Source: Nymphaea colorata (Eukaryota > Streptophyta > Magnoliopsida > Nymphaeales > Nymphaeaceae). From it: DNA of 64,000 nucleotides. Positions 13,021 through 26,100 of this stretch are shown one piece after another. Location of the stretch: contig NC_045147.1 in NCBI RefSeq assembly GCF_008831285.2, positions 11,287,427 through 11,351,426 on the forward strand, in the 5' to 3' direction. The position numbers were made by a program, and so were the translations under genes. Each line of letters begins with the position of its first letter. Position 1 is the first letter of the stretch. The notes under the pieces were generated by a model. That model was not told where the DNA came from. It did not search any database and was given only the letters and a program-made list of their open reading frames with translations.

Positions 13021-13342
13021 GCCAGCCACGTGGCGAACTCGTTCGTAAGGACGGAAGAGCTAACGGGTCCGGGAGATCAAACATGTGGGGTCCACATTTG
13101 ACAGCGTGGCGGACCTTCCCCGTGTATTGACCAATAGAAGTGGAGGTTTAAGTGTTGGAGCCAATAATAAAATGCCACGTGGAAATTGAGGGCCACGATG
13201 ACGCACCATCCGCCTTCCATTTAGCTCCGTCGGGGAGAAGGGAGCTCCTGGCGGTTGGTCGCGCGTGCTGCTGCCTGCTTCTCCTCGCTCTGTCGGGAGA
13301 TCGACGTCTTTGTCCACGCAGCTCAGGAGAGGGGGCGCCGGA
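13021..13342 (+). promoter_or_regulatory. Promoter/5' UTR of the UDP-sugar transporter with ERSE-I and G-boxes
   Basis: Contains a perfect ER-stress response element I, CCAAT-N9-CCACG, at 13161-13179. It overlaps a CACGTG G-box at 13176-13181. A second CACGTG lies at 13027-13032. GATGACGCAC at 13198-13207 resembles the plant UPRE GATGACGCGT (8 of 10 bases). From established knowledge, ERSE-I and UPRE are bound by plant bZIP28/bZIP60 with NF-Y during ER stress. The cluster sits about 135-180 bp upstream of the ATG at 13343. Function is inferred from motif and position only. Confidence 0.65.
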
Positions 13343-16300
13343 ATGGAGGGGCGAGGGCCCGGACTCGGGCGGGTTCTGCTGCTGGGCTTCTGCGTCGCCG
13401 GCATCTGGTCCGCCTACATCACCCAGGGCGTCCTTCAGGAGACACTGTAATGATTCCCCTCTTCCCCAATCCTTGCCCTTTTGCTCCCATCCCTTCCTTT
13501 TCTTCCGTTGCTTAGGCCTACAGAAGTTTTCTGGCTGATCTCGCTCCTTTCCTAATCTTTGCGATCATCTTCTTGCTCGTCCATGTTATTCGGTTTCTTA
13601 GTTTCCCTAGTCCGAGAGAAAATTAGGTGTAAGCTATTGATCACGATGTTCCAGTGAGCATTTTTCTGTCGACTTGTTTCGGTGTTGTTGGTTGGAGGAG
13701 CTAACGAGAACAGCCAGATCCAATGCGAAGTCCTTGTAATTAGCTTATCCAGAAAAGGAGGCTAGTCGTGGAAATCGCGTTTTTGAGCTGTGCTTTTCAA
13801 CTTACTTACGCGCGCTTTCTGGATAACATGGGATGTGGGGACATAATTTATATAGTTGTATCCCTTGTGAGTTTTGCATGTCGTGAATGTTAGCTGTTCC
13901 TTCGCTGTTTCGCCTGCTACTTTTAATTCGCTTCAGGACATTATCTCATGGAATTTGCTTTAATTTGAGATTCATATCTTACTTTTTCCGTTTCATATTA
14001 TTCCTTGTAATCTGTTTGCTTTTGGTTAGTAGGTTAGCTAGTTCCTTTTTTCCCTCTTAGCTGTTGGAATATATTCCGCAGGCTTCTTCTTCCTAATAAT
14101 TCCTTTTTTCCATGTTTCCTTCTCTATTCGCTAGATCAACCAAGCGTTTTGGTCCTGACGGCAAACGATTTGAGCACCTGTCATTCTTAAATTTTGCTCA
14201 AGCTGTTGTGTGTTTCATCTGGTCACTGATGAGTAAGCACGCTTAACTTCTTGATCTATGTGGTCTCACTTGCGTTGAGTTCTTCTCTTTAACAGTCAGT
14301 TTGACCTTCCACCATCTCTTATTTTGGTTTTTGGTTCTTTGAAAAGTGATTAAGCTTTGGTCCCCTCGAAGTAAGGGAGGTGCCCCATGGTGGAGTTATT
14401 GGAGTCCTAGTATCACTAACACGATTGGTCCAGCAATGGGGATTGAAGCATTGAAATACATAAGTTATCCTGCACAGGTATGCAGATGTTCCCTTGCCCT
14501 TTAGAGTCCCTGGTGATGATACCGGCATGTTGGAGAATCATTTCTCGTAATTGCTCTGTTTCATTTATGGCCACCTGATATAAGCATTGAATATAGCATA
14601 TTGTACTAGTGTGTACTTGATTTCGTAGGTCTCATCAGTTTTTCATGTTTATCCATGGGAGAACTTTCCGTATAAAATCCTTGTCTCATGGTTTTTTTTA
14701 GTTTGCATGTTTGATCTTTGTGTGGTCGTTTGTTTCTTCTAACCTGTTCAGAAATAAACAAGAGCCCCACTTCCAAGTGCCTGGTCTGTAACCATCTCCT
14801 GCTTCACTGACCTTACCTAAGGAAGTCAATTGAATTAAGAATTTAATCATCTCCCTATAGACCATGCAACTATTGCTTCTTTCGGCTGACCAATCTGCCA
14901 GTGTTTTGTTAGTCAAACCCCAAGTTTCTTGTCTTTGCAATAGTAAAACATTTTTTGGTTTTCCATCTATTTACTTAATTTCATCTTACTTTGAAGATCA
15001 ATCACATACATGTCCTTACTAATGGTTTATTGCAAAGATGATTTAAATTCAGAAGTCATGGTTCTAATGCATTTTGGTGAAAACCTTTTCATATTTATTA
15101 CTGCTCAAACTTGCCTTCAAATTGAGTTTCTTTTTCGGTTCTTTGAACACCCATGAAAAACAAAAGTCAGTTGATTGTGTTATTATCAATGTATGGTCAG
15201 TTAATTATTACATCCTTTTCATATTAATTTAGTATGATTATAGTAAAAAACCTTTTGTTTTTTTGCTTGATTGTTGTCTATCTCTTCTTCTTCTTTTTCT
15301 TATTTCTTATTTTTACCTTTGTCTTCATTTATTGCTATTATTTGGACAAGTTTTATGATGTCAGTTGTGAAATATCAGCTGGGCATAAATTATTGTTAAA
15401 TATCCAAATGCTGCAGGAACAAAAATAACATTGCTTTTCCCTTTTTCTTTTTGTTCAGGTTCTTGCAAAATCCTCAAAAATGATTCCTGGTGAGCTTCTT
15501 ATATTTCTAATGTTAATGAAGATTCATAATGTTAACTTGGGTTCCAAGAGTTCTCTAAATCAGATGAATTTCATACTTGCTTCATTGCATTGGCCCATTT
15601 ATTTCCACACTCCTGCTAAATGTCAGCATCGGACATGAGGACACTTTCATTTTTGTTCACAAAATAATCCAAGCTTGAAAACAAAAAAAGCATGAGAGGC
15701 TAGTGTTAAACTTCTTTGTCCAGTGACCATAATCTAAATGCGGAATGTCCAAAATTCATTTGCAATTGTGTCAGATACTGAGGTTTGAGAATAGGCAGAT
15801 TCGTGCTATGCTAAGGAGGCCAGTGTCAGGGCATAACTGGTTCCTGAAGCCTAGACCTCTAAGAGTGTCTAAAAGGCATAACCAACAACTCATCTAAGGA
15901 TAAACCACTTTGGATTGACTCAATCTTTGAAACATGGTTTAGTTTATGAATTTATTACTTTGTGTCTAGGAAGTCTCATGGGTTATGGTCGGGTCTTAGA
16001 ACTCAGCCAACTGCTGAATGGATCTTCAATTTCTTGACCATTTAAAGAAAGGTTGCTGTTCCTCATCAGACTTGGTGAAGTTTGTTAGCATGTATCCACG
16101 CCTCAATCAGAAGTCGGTCAATTAAGAAAACTTGTCTGAGTTTGTTGTTGACCAAGTAACTCCCTGCATTTAAAATCAGTCGAGATTATTTAGATGATTA
16201 CCTGACATAAGTTCGTTTCCTATGTGTACACATAGAATTTGGAACCATCGTCATGGCTCCAAAAAACAAAGTTCTTTACATATTTTACTTATTTTTTTGG

Positions 16301-18315
16301 GCAAAGTTAGTGAGCTATACAAATTACAATGTATGCTTGACAGTGGATGTATATGCTGCATATGGTTCTCGTTGAGCCAACTTTATGAAAATGAAGGATT
16401 GTATTTACTATTTAGGAAAAGGAGTTGGGAATCAAAGCCACACACTATTACAATTTCATGAATACTTATCTATTCTCTGGTCAACACTGAAACTTAGAAT
16501 ATACTTATGCAAATCAAATTTATAGACAATGGCATGTCGTTATACACAATTAGATTTGAGTAGTAGTGGGGGCTGATACACGATTCAGGATTCATGATAC
16601 AACAGTTGCACCGTGTTATGTGCTATTAAGTTACTCATTAAGAGGCGTAGCTTGAGATAACTTATTTGCATTAAATATCACATGCCCATCTAGGGGCGAA
16701 ACCAGGATTTTCTTCAAGGGCGGGCCAAATGGAGGCTGGGTTTTATGGGTTGGATTTGGGTAGGGCCAAACTTAACTCACAACAAAAATACATAAAAGCA
16801 AAAAAAAAAATTCAATTTTTACACTATATATATTTTTTTCATTTGATTGGGGTGGTGGGGCCATGGCCTAGGCGGGCCCCCCCTTCCCTCCGCCCCTGTG
16901 CCCATCTACCTCTATTAGATGGTTGTCTATTTTTGCCAGGAACAATCTTCATGAAGTTTTCCTATAGAACTAGCATTAAAATTGTACTTTATGAGATAAC
17001 ACTACGGCACATTGATCTATTATGGTTCTTCAAGTAGTTTATTTTATGGGCATTATATATTCAGTGGTTTGAGTCTAATATATAACTTCTATTTCCATGA
17101 AGTTTATATATTGCATATGTTTCAATATATTCCCATGCTTTTAGCATCATAATTTTTAAGATAATAAATATTGCGAGTGATTTTATGTGAAATTTTTTTT
17201 GTTCTCCTTGCCTGATTGCAGTGATGTTGATGGGAACTCTTGTTTATGGGATCAAATACACATTTTCTGAGTATGTTTGCACACTTCTTGTTGCGGGAGG
17301 TGTTTCTGCATTTGCGCTACTAAAGGTAATTCGTTTATCAGACCAGATGAACCTACACTAAGTAATTTCTTCCGCTGAAAGTCTAGGCCTTTACTGTCGT
17401 AGAAAAAGGCCTTACTTTTGTGTCATGCTGAAGTTTAGATCTTATGCACTTAAGATTCCTTTTGTTCTTCCACAGACATCTTACCCACTTACTGATTTTT
17501 TGTTTTCTACAGACTAGCTCGAAGACCATTAGCAAGCTTGCGCACCCTAATGCACCTCTTGGTTATGGATTGTGTTTTCTCAACCTGGCATTGGATGGGT
17601 TCACTAACGCGACTCAAGATTCGCTGACTGCAAGGTAAGGCAGTTGAAATGACAACAAAATGCTCTTGGCTATTACAAAGGGAAGTGCATCTATTTTGCA
17701 AAAAAGTGCCTGCATAATGATTTAGTAAGTTTCTTTTCTAAATGAAAAAACTGGGGGATAACACCGATTATGTATTTGCAAAAAGATCGACTAAGGAATT
17801 TGTGGTGTCTTCCAGTCATTTCTTTGTCAAGTATAAAAAAACTTGAATCTGATTCCTTGTTTGGTTCTCTATTTATAGACGCTGATGCTATTGACTGTGT
17901 GACATTTAAAAGGTACCCAAAGACGACTGCGTGGGATATCATGCTTGGCATGAACCTGTGGGGCATTATATACAACGGCCTTTACATGTTCGGTTGGTCT
18001 CATGGAATTGGTTACGAGGCAATTCAGTTCTGCAAGGAGCACCCGGAAGCAGCATGGGACATCTTCCTGTTCTGTATGTGTGGCGCTGTTGGACAGAACT
18101 TTATCTTCATGACCATCAGTAGGTTCGGATCCCTAACCAACACCACCATTACAACAACCCGCAAGTTCGTAAGTATAGTTGTATCCTCATTGTTGAGTGG
18201 TAATCCCTTGTCTGCAAAGCAATGGGGTTGCGTGTTCATGGTGTTTGGTGGCTTGGCTTACCAAATTTATCTCAAGTGGAACAAGCAGCAGAAGAAGAAG
18301 AAGAAGTCAAAGTGA
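13343..18315 (+). CDS. UTR1: UDP-galactose/UDP-glucose transporter, UTR1/UTR3 type, 7 exons, 330 aa
   Basis: SLC35B-family nucleotide-sugar antiporter of the ER membrane; it imports UDP-Glc/UDP-Gal for glycoprotein quality control. Exons: 13343-13446, 14135-14232, 14347-14477, 15459-15489, 17222-17325, 17513-17634 and 17913-18315, totalling 993 nt with matching phases. Recognisable blocks: GIWSAYITQGVLQETL, STKRFGPDGKRFEHL, NTIGPAMGIEALKYISYPAQ, VLAKSSKMIPVMLMGTLVYG, SKTISKLAHPNAPLGYGL, FTNATQDSL, AWDIMLGMNLWG, TTITTTRKFVSIVVSS and GGLAYQIYLKW. These follow Arabidopsis UTR1 almost residue for residue (332 aa there). About ten TM segments are expected. The C-terminus ends in KKSK, a canonical KKXX ER-retrieval signal. 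The promoter carries an ERSE-I element, and the intron at 15490-17221 hosts a hAT MITE. UTR1 and UTR3 cannot be told apart here. Confidence 0.94.
16691..16898. mobile_element. Short hAT MITE with 8-bp TSD, in a transporter intron
   Basis: 208 bp. The left end is TAGGGGCGAAACCAGG; the right end, reverse-complemented, is CAGGGGCGGAGGGAAGG. It is flanked by a perfect 8-bp direct repeat TGCCCATC (16683-16690 and 16899-16906). Terminal T/CAGGGGCGGA and an 8-bp duplication identify the hAT superfamily. Non-coding, with an A-rich and (TA)n centre. It lies in the 1.7-kb intron between exons 4 and 5 of the transporter gene. Confidence 0.88.
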
Positions 18316-20125
18316 TGAGGTTTCAATTGCCGCTCCGCGTTTCTTCAACATGGGGAAACTGTAATTTACAGGTTAATTTTGTCAGATATTTTTAAGATTA
18401 TGACACAGGCATTATTACCCCGAAGGGGGGGTTTTGTTTAAAGAATACCTGTCAGTCGTTCCATTGTAACAAACAAAGCAACTTTTAAAGCAGGACTACA
18501 AGCGAGAAGGATGAGAACGTGATTTGGCTTCTGTATGGATAGGTTGTAACCCACATTCAGACTTTTTAAATCTAGTTGCCTCCATTCATATCCCTTTATG
18601 CTAAAAGCCAATGGCGTACTTAATTCCAACTTATCTCTCTTGCGTAGAGAGTCTGAGCTTTCATAGAAGTGTGCCGTATTAAATAAGTAAAAGCAATAAA
18701 ATGATGGATGCCAATACCTGCTTTTTTGACCAGGTTCTTAGCGCGTGTATGTATGAAACCTTGACTTTTTGAACGCATGCGTAAATAGGTAAATATAAAA
18801 TATAGAGAGGTCCTCTTGGTACATGATTGGTTCTCTCAGAGCAGAACGATAACTTCCTTCCCAGCTGAAGCCGAGTGCTGGGCCGTGTCTTCAGCTTGGG
18901 CGATCGAATCCTGGAGATGCTAACTTCTTTCTGCCGGCGACCCACCTGACGAATCATCCAATCTAGGGATGGATGAGAGTGACGAAATTGGGGACGCCAA
19001 CGCTTCCATTTGATGAGGGACCCGGTGAATAATCGATACTCGTTGTTGGTTCAAATCATGCATTATTTTCAAAAACTTGTTTAAAAACAAAGAACTGATT
19101 CCCGCTGTCTGATCTTAATTTTCGAATGTCTGCCAGAGTGCCAAGTTAGCAGCATATAGGCATCCTGAATTGATAAAGTGATTCGCGGGAAGTACTTCGG
19201 TTCCTACAACCCTACCCACAACCAATGGCCATCATGTGGTTACCACCCACACCCGCAGAGGAGCGAGCAAGAGAGAGAGAGAGAAAATGACCGAAACATC
19301 CACGTCCTTCTTTACGATCAATCTTTGCAGAATCCCAAAACCATGGGAAGTAGGTCTACCGTACGTTTCTGTCAGCGTGTAGGCGGATGGGGAGGCGGGG
19401 GGTATTTCCGACTTTTTCCTTCAGCATCACTTGCAGAGTCGCGGATATAGATACAGAGACTCAGGCTGAAATCTCCGGAAGGTAGAAGAGGAAGCAAATG
19501 AAACCAGAAAGGGGAATAAAAAGAAAAGCGAAAAGGAAAGGCCGAGTAGGAGGAGGGCTTCAACGTTCGCCTGTCACCTTTAGCCGGAAAAAAAAAAAAA
19601 AAAAAAAAAAAGGAAAGGAGGCCAAAGAGAGAACACTATTATTTTTATTTTTGCCGATCTCTTTCCCTCGTCTCCTTTTCCCTTTTTAAATGCCATTTAA
19701 TCTCTGCTATTTTTTTATTTAATTTGGATGTCGGGCATGGTTTTTTTTTTGTAATTTAATTTTCGCAAACGTATCTTTGGGGATTGGCATTCCCCATGGG
19801 TTAAAATAACACACAAAATTTCCCCCACATTTTGACGCCCCACCACCCCTCAGGCTTCGCTCCTTCGGGCGGTATCCAGGCGTTTGAAATCCGGTCACAC
19901 CCACCATTTTCCGGTGGCCGTACTCCAGCTCTCGCTTCAGGGAGCTGCCGACTGCCGTCCCGTTTGTTGTGACCGGGGACGCTTTCTGCAGCCATTCGGG
20001 GATGGCGTTCGTCTAGAAGTGTTTCAGACCGAGGAGTTGTGCGCGCTTTTCAGTGATCTGCGGCTGTCCTTTCTTCATTTTTGTCTTTCTTCCTTTTGTG
20101 ACTCTGCTGGGGAGAGTTTCTATGC
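18316..20125. other. Transporter 3' UTR, intergenic DNA and AHL 5' region
   Basis: Starts with the transporter 3' UTR. Contains a 24-base A tract at 19588-19611 and a T-rich run near 19740. The final ~300 bp before 20126 is GC-richer and is probably promoter or 5' UTR of the AHL gene. No further gene recognised. Confidence 0.5.
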
Positions 20126-23100
20126 ATGGAAGGGAGAGAAGGGGCGAGTTCCGGTGCACCGGATCCGGCAGCGAGCTATGGGACTGCCGCGGTGGCGACT
20201 GGGGGCGGAGGCGTCTATAATGCGGTGGCGGCGGCAGCGGCGGCCAGGAGCGAGAGTCCTCCCGTCGTCGACGGAGGAGGAGGGGTTCCGAGTGGGATGA
20301 TGAGCTTCGCCACGAGCTTCGGTAAGAAGCGTGGTAGGCCCCGGAGGTACGATCGGGACGATGGCATGGCCCTGGCGTTGACTCCAATCTCGGCGTCGTC
20401 GCCCGGACCCTTCTCCTCGAAACGGAGTAGAGGGCGGCCACCTGGCTCAGGCAACAAACAGCGCCTAGCAGCTCTAGGTAACACCAGACCTCCCACCCGT
20501 GAAGAACCCATGCTTGCTTTCTCCCTTTCTTCCCCTATTTCGGGGGGGTTTCTCTGCAAAACCCTAGTTTTTTGGGATCTGAGGTGGCTTCTTTTTATTT
20601 TTGCTCCGGTAGAATTCTAGGGTAGGCTCGAAAATGTTGCTTGTTTTGACTTTAATTTTCTGGGTCAATGGGTGAAAAGATGGGGAGCAGGGTGTCTGTT
20701 GGTGGGTCATCCAGATCTTGAGGATCACAGTCTCGTAGAGCGAGGACCTCTCTCTCTCTCTCTCTCTCTCTCTGTTGTTTTCTCTTCCTTTTGGGCCAAT
20801 AACTTCTCGACGGTAGAGCACATACTCCGTTAGGTCCACCTGTATTCTCCCCACTCCTTTAGGGGGCATGTCGGTCAAACTCACTGACGTGCTTGTGGTG
20901 TGCTTCCATCCCTTGTTTGGATTCTTGGGCCCATTCTCATGTAAGCAGATGCACTGTGCACATAACTCACCGAGGGCGACAGATTTTTGTGGGCTGCCTA
21001 AGTGCTTCAAGGAACTGGTAGTCTGGTTCCATTTCTGAAGCGCTCAGGGATTTGCAGATGGATTCAGAGATGCGTCCTTTTGCGGCAGGAGACCTCTTTG
21101 CCCATTTCACTTTTGTCGCCTGGATCAGTGCCCACTTGGTAACTTTTGGTGCTCTCCGCTGAGAACTGTTAGTGATGACAGTGACGCTACGGAGAAAACA
21201 AGGGACCATCTTCCGTTTGTCATTAATTGGAAGTGGTGGATGTTGACCCCCTCCTTCCTTCTTCCACAAAAGTAACCAGTATTTGACATTTGGTTGTAGG
21301 CTTAGCCGTTAAGACGTCTTAACCACCCTCTTAATACAACAAAAACCTCTGCCCACTTGCCTTTCTAGACATGATTAGGGTACTTCTAATAGGTGATTAT
21401 TGCAGTGAAAAGGTTCTGTGCACGACGCCTGCAATTGTATTTCATTCTCGGTCATTTTGCCTTTTGAATCCGTTAGAGAGAGTTTAGTGGCTTCTGTATC
21501 TTGAATGGTGGCTGGCGTGACAGCGTGAGCTTTTGGCAACAAAAATGATGTATATTTATTGAAAACTGTAACGATATCGCAGCTGCACCCTTAACGATGC
21601 TTACACACTGTGGACGGTTATAATACTTCAACCTGGGTAATGGCTAAGGAAAGATTTGGCTTGCGGTTTCATCTCTGCTTGAGATTTGCCTGAGAGCAGG
21701 AAAATATCTAGCTCATTTTGCTGGTCACGCTGTTCATGGTACCAAACTTTTTTTTTTCCTTTTTTGAAAGAGATATTGAACAAACTACATGCTAGCTTAT
21801 TCTTAAGTACTAGCAGTCTAGCACCCACTTCACTTTAAGGTGAGAAGACCAGTTTCACCGGAAGATATATTTCCATGATAAAAGGATTATTGGCATGAAA
21901 TGTTGCTGAAGCCCTAAAGGGAAACTCCCGGCCTTTCGGGAAACAAGAGAAGTCCGATGCCAAAGAGAAAGCAACCGGCTGATTTTAATTTTTATTTACG
22001 TGAAAGTAAAAATGCCATAAGGTAATTGGCCTGTGGCAAAAGAACATGGATACCTAAATGAACTATTTTGAAATGCAGTCTATCTTGGTAATATTTATTT
22101 AAAAACAAATAATCTGTTGATCTGAGCATTATTCTAACTCTGCAGATTTCTAAATAAAGGCTGTCACTGTTCCGTTTGGAAATTTCCATTTGATATTTGT
22201 CCGCTTCTTGATGCCTTGGGTTTTTGTCTTTTTATCGGTCTGCTCTTGTACAACCGTTTACCCAAACTATATTTATTCTCGACGATGATGAAGTCGGATA
22301 GCTGGGGAAGAAAAGGGGTTTCTGGAAATTAATTATAATATGTACTTTTTCACAACACGGCGAGGGTATTTGTCATTAGTCATTTTTTAATTAATTTCTA
22401 ATTCTAGTGAAAATAATTTCCACTTTTCTTGTTGATGCATGTATCTAATCTATGCCAGCCAAAAAACATGTGCTACCTGCAGGCTAGCTTGGGCTTCTCA
22501 TAGAACGCACGTCATTGTTGATTTCTGAAGCTTGATACAGGCTTGTGCTTGTTGTTCATTTCCTTAAAAGTTAAAACTATTTAGGCATTGGAAGCTTTAA
22601 GGTGGCTGTTCCCGTTCAAGCTTTTTGGGGGAAGTTTGTAGTTGTTTCAGTGACAGTGTTCTGAATGAAATCTTTTACGCTTGTGGATCAATTTTATAGT
22701 TGCAGAGTAGCAAGTCTGTCTTTCTGTAAGGCTGCTAGGCGTGTTTAGTTACATATCCACTTTTTTGTTTGCTTCACATTAGTGAGGCTTAGGAAGTGTA
22801 TAATATGCGTGGTATTTGCTTAAATAGGTGACAGGCTTATGGTTAAATGTACTGTATTTTCAGGCTTTCAGCATGGTCTAATAACCTAATGAACAATTAA
22901 TCATCTGCTTTATGCAGCCAAATGGGCCTGCGGTGTGGAGTTTTATTTGTTCAATGTTGGATGTACATACTTCACTCCATTTGTTCCCAAGTGAAATGAA
23001 GTTTGTTAAGTATTGACCGTTCAACAAAGTTGACATTTGTGGGTTTAGGATTGAATTTAGGAGCTTGAACTATTAATATTGTCTTCTGGTACCATACTTC

Positions 23101-26100
23101 CGACATGTATGTCCTTTAGTAAGCCACAACATTGTTTACATGTACTTGCCATTACCATGATTTTATTTTGCTTTTTTGTATGCTGGTCCTTTGCTTGATT
23201 AGAGTTTTCATTTTTAATAGGAGAATGGATTGCAAGTTCAGCTGGAGGCGGCTTCACTCCCCATGTGATCACTATTGCTGCAGGAGAGGTAACTGATCGT
23301 ACCACTGGTGCTTCTTTTCCTTTTCTTCCTTCCTTTTTTCTTTAATGGTTTTCTTTTTCCACTCTCAAATTGTGTAATTGTGCTATTTTTTTCCTCTTTT
23401 ATTTATTTCTCAAAGAACTTCATTCTTATTTGAGTGCTTCAATAGCACAGTGAGCCTTTCCTTTGGTTTGCTATGATTTTTTCTATCATATGTACGGTTG
23501 CTTAGTACAAAATTAACATTCTTTATTCTGAACATAGTACCAATGTTATGTTATATGATAGGTGATTCAGTTAACTATTATGTGTACTGTCCTTTTGTTC
23601 ACTATTTATTTTTATGGAATGCCTTGAGATCAGTTGTAATGCAGGATGAAGAAACATTAACCTGTCAATTGTTTAAAGAAGAATTTAGTTGTTTATACAC
23701 ACTTCATTAGGTCACACAGACCAGATTATGCTTGGCAACTTGAAAAGTTGGTCTTTCTAACTTGTTCAATTGTCCTTGAAATTTGAAATTCTATTTATTT
23801 GATCTAACTGAAAGGAAAATGATGCGACATTATGCCACAGTCAAATGCCCTAATTTCACTGAGACATTAACCTGGGTTTGAGAGGCTTTAAGCAATGGTA
23901 AGGAAACCCATGGCCCTCACAAGGGAAACCAGAAAGAGGATTTTGGGGTTAGGGTAAAATGGAAAGCTGAATATGGAACTTTTTATATTTAAATTATTGT
24001 AATGACCCATACCAAGAAAGTTAGAAAAAAGAGTTTTGGGGTTATGGGGTTAGGGTAAAATGGAAAGCTGAATATGGAACTTTTTTATATTTAAATTATT
24101 GTAATGACCCATACCAAGAAAGTTAGAAAAAAGAGTTTTGGGGTTATAGGGAAAAAGGGAGGTCGAACATGGAACTTCTCCTATTTAGCTGAATTTGTCT
24201 TGGATTATCTTATCCAATTATTGGGTTTCCTTGGCCTATTTTAATTTTGTTGGCTTTTCAATTGCTGTTGGCTCTTTTTTGGATCGTCATGTCCTATAGT
24301 TTATATTGATTTTGCTAGAGAACTTCCATGAATTATCAAGGAGCTGTCTATTCAGGTTTTGACTTGTGTTGCATGTCTAGGTTCATGAAATTCCTACTTG
24401 ACCGTATTTTTCTTTTTCCCATAATAGGACATAACAATGAAAATCATGTCCTTTTCACAAAAGGGGCCCCGAGCCATATGTGTTCTTTCTGCAAATGGTG
24501 CCATTTCTAATGTCACTCTTCGACAACCAGATTCCTCTGGCGGCACTTTAACTTATGAGGTATGCTCACTCCAGTTCACAAACAGTGCCTAATTTATAAG
24601 TTGATTCTGGATCTTCCTGAAAGATGGTGCATTATCTTCTAAAACTTTGATGCTGCATTTCTGAAGATTATTTCATGGTCTTAATAGACTTTTGGCTTCA
24701 TGTTTCGACTTGAAAAGTTTAAACTGGGTAAAGGACCAAAGGTATGGATCGGAGATAAATAATAAATCTTGTTCACTTGTGAATGTGAAATTACTCCTTA
24801 ATAAAAGTCTACTACTTATGATTTTGTAAAGCCGTGCAAGTAATCAAAATGTTGGAAATCAGTTTAGCTGTCACCTTGTTCTTTTTTGGCAGTTGGTAGT
24901 GTTTTCTTTATTTGTTATCTATTTATTCATTTTTAGTGGTATTACCTGTTAAGCTACACAAGTATCAACAGGGACATGCTCTCATGTGCTATCGACGGTG
25001 CGAAGGGTGGGAGTTATGTGGGAAAAAGTAGGTTGCCCTTTCTTATATATAATAATTCTTACACCAGCATGGTGTGGATTTATGTAGATAGATTTAACCA
25101 ATTGAACGGGCCAATCTTGCTTTTGTCTTTAGTCGAACCAGAGGTCGTAATTTCATATTCTGAATTAAACACATAATGGCTGCCACTATAATGGCTATGT
25201 TATGTTTTTATATTCTAAAAGTAGATATAATCCTCACAAATCTAGTTAGACATATCTCATTGTTATGAAGGGTAGTCAGTTTAACAAACGTTGAATTAAA
25301 CAGGTAGGCAGGTTGCTTACAACACTGTCTACTCACTAGGAAGTTGTATGGTTGTACCTTCATTTGTTTATGTTGTTGGGGCTTTTACCATTCTCTTATG
25401 TTTGAAACTTCATGCATTAAGTTTTAATCTGTTTCACGAGTCCTTGAGTGATAAATTTTGACAGCGAAATGTTTTACCAACAGTTAGAGCTTCAATGCCG
25501 AGCTTGAAATATATGCAGGCATGTGCAGTGTCATAAAGCTAGAGAAAAAATACGAGCTATTCATGTTTCTTGTATGTGATGTGTCTTCATTGTTTTCATG
25601 GAGTTGCTGGTTCTTTATGGGTTTTGTTTTTTCCCTTCACAGAAACACAGAAAACAGGACCTTTTTTTTTTTTTTTTTGCAGGGGCGCTTTGAAATACTT
25701 TCCCTGTCTGGATCATTTATGCTGACAGAAACTGGTGGACATAGGAGTAGAACTGGAGGTCTGAGTGTTTCTTTGGCAAGTCCAGATGGACGTGTTGTAG
25801 GAGGGGGTGTTGCTGGTTTACTGATGGCTGCTAGTCCTGTTCAGGTACTTGCCGTATTTATTGCAAAAATATACTTCTGATATGTAAAACTTTAAACTGG
25901 ACAAGATGATATCATGGTTTATATTCTTAAAACCAGATCGAGTAGGAGTTGAAATTCAGTGGGTTCTGCCTATTCCCAGCACTCATTATTATAGGGTGTG
26001 GGACTTGATGCATCCATAAAGTGACATGAAATTTTTATATCATATCTATGTACCATTAGCTGTATTTTGGTTGGCACAAGCCATACGGGGTTAGAATGAC

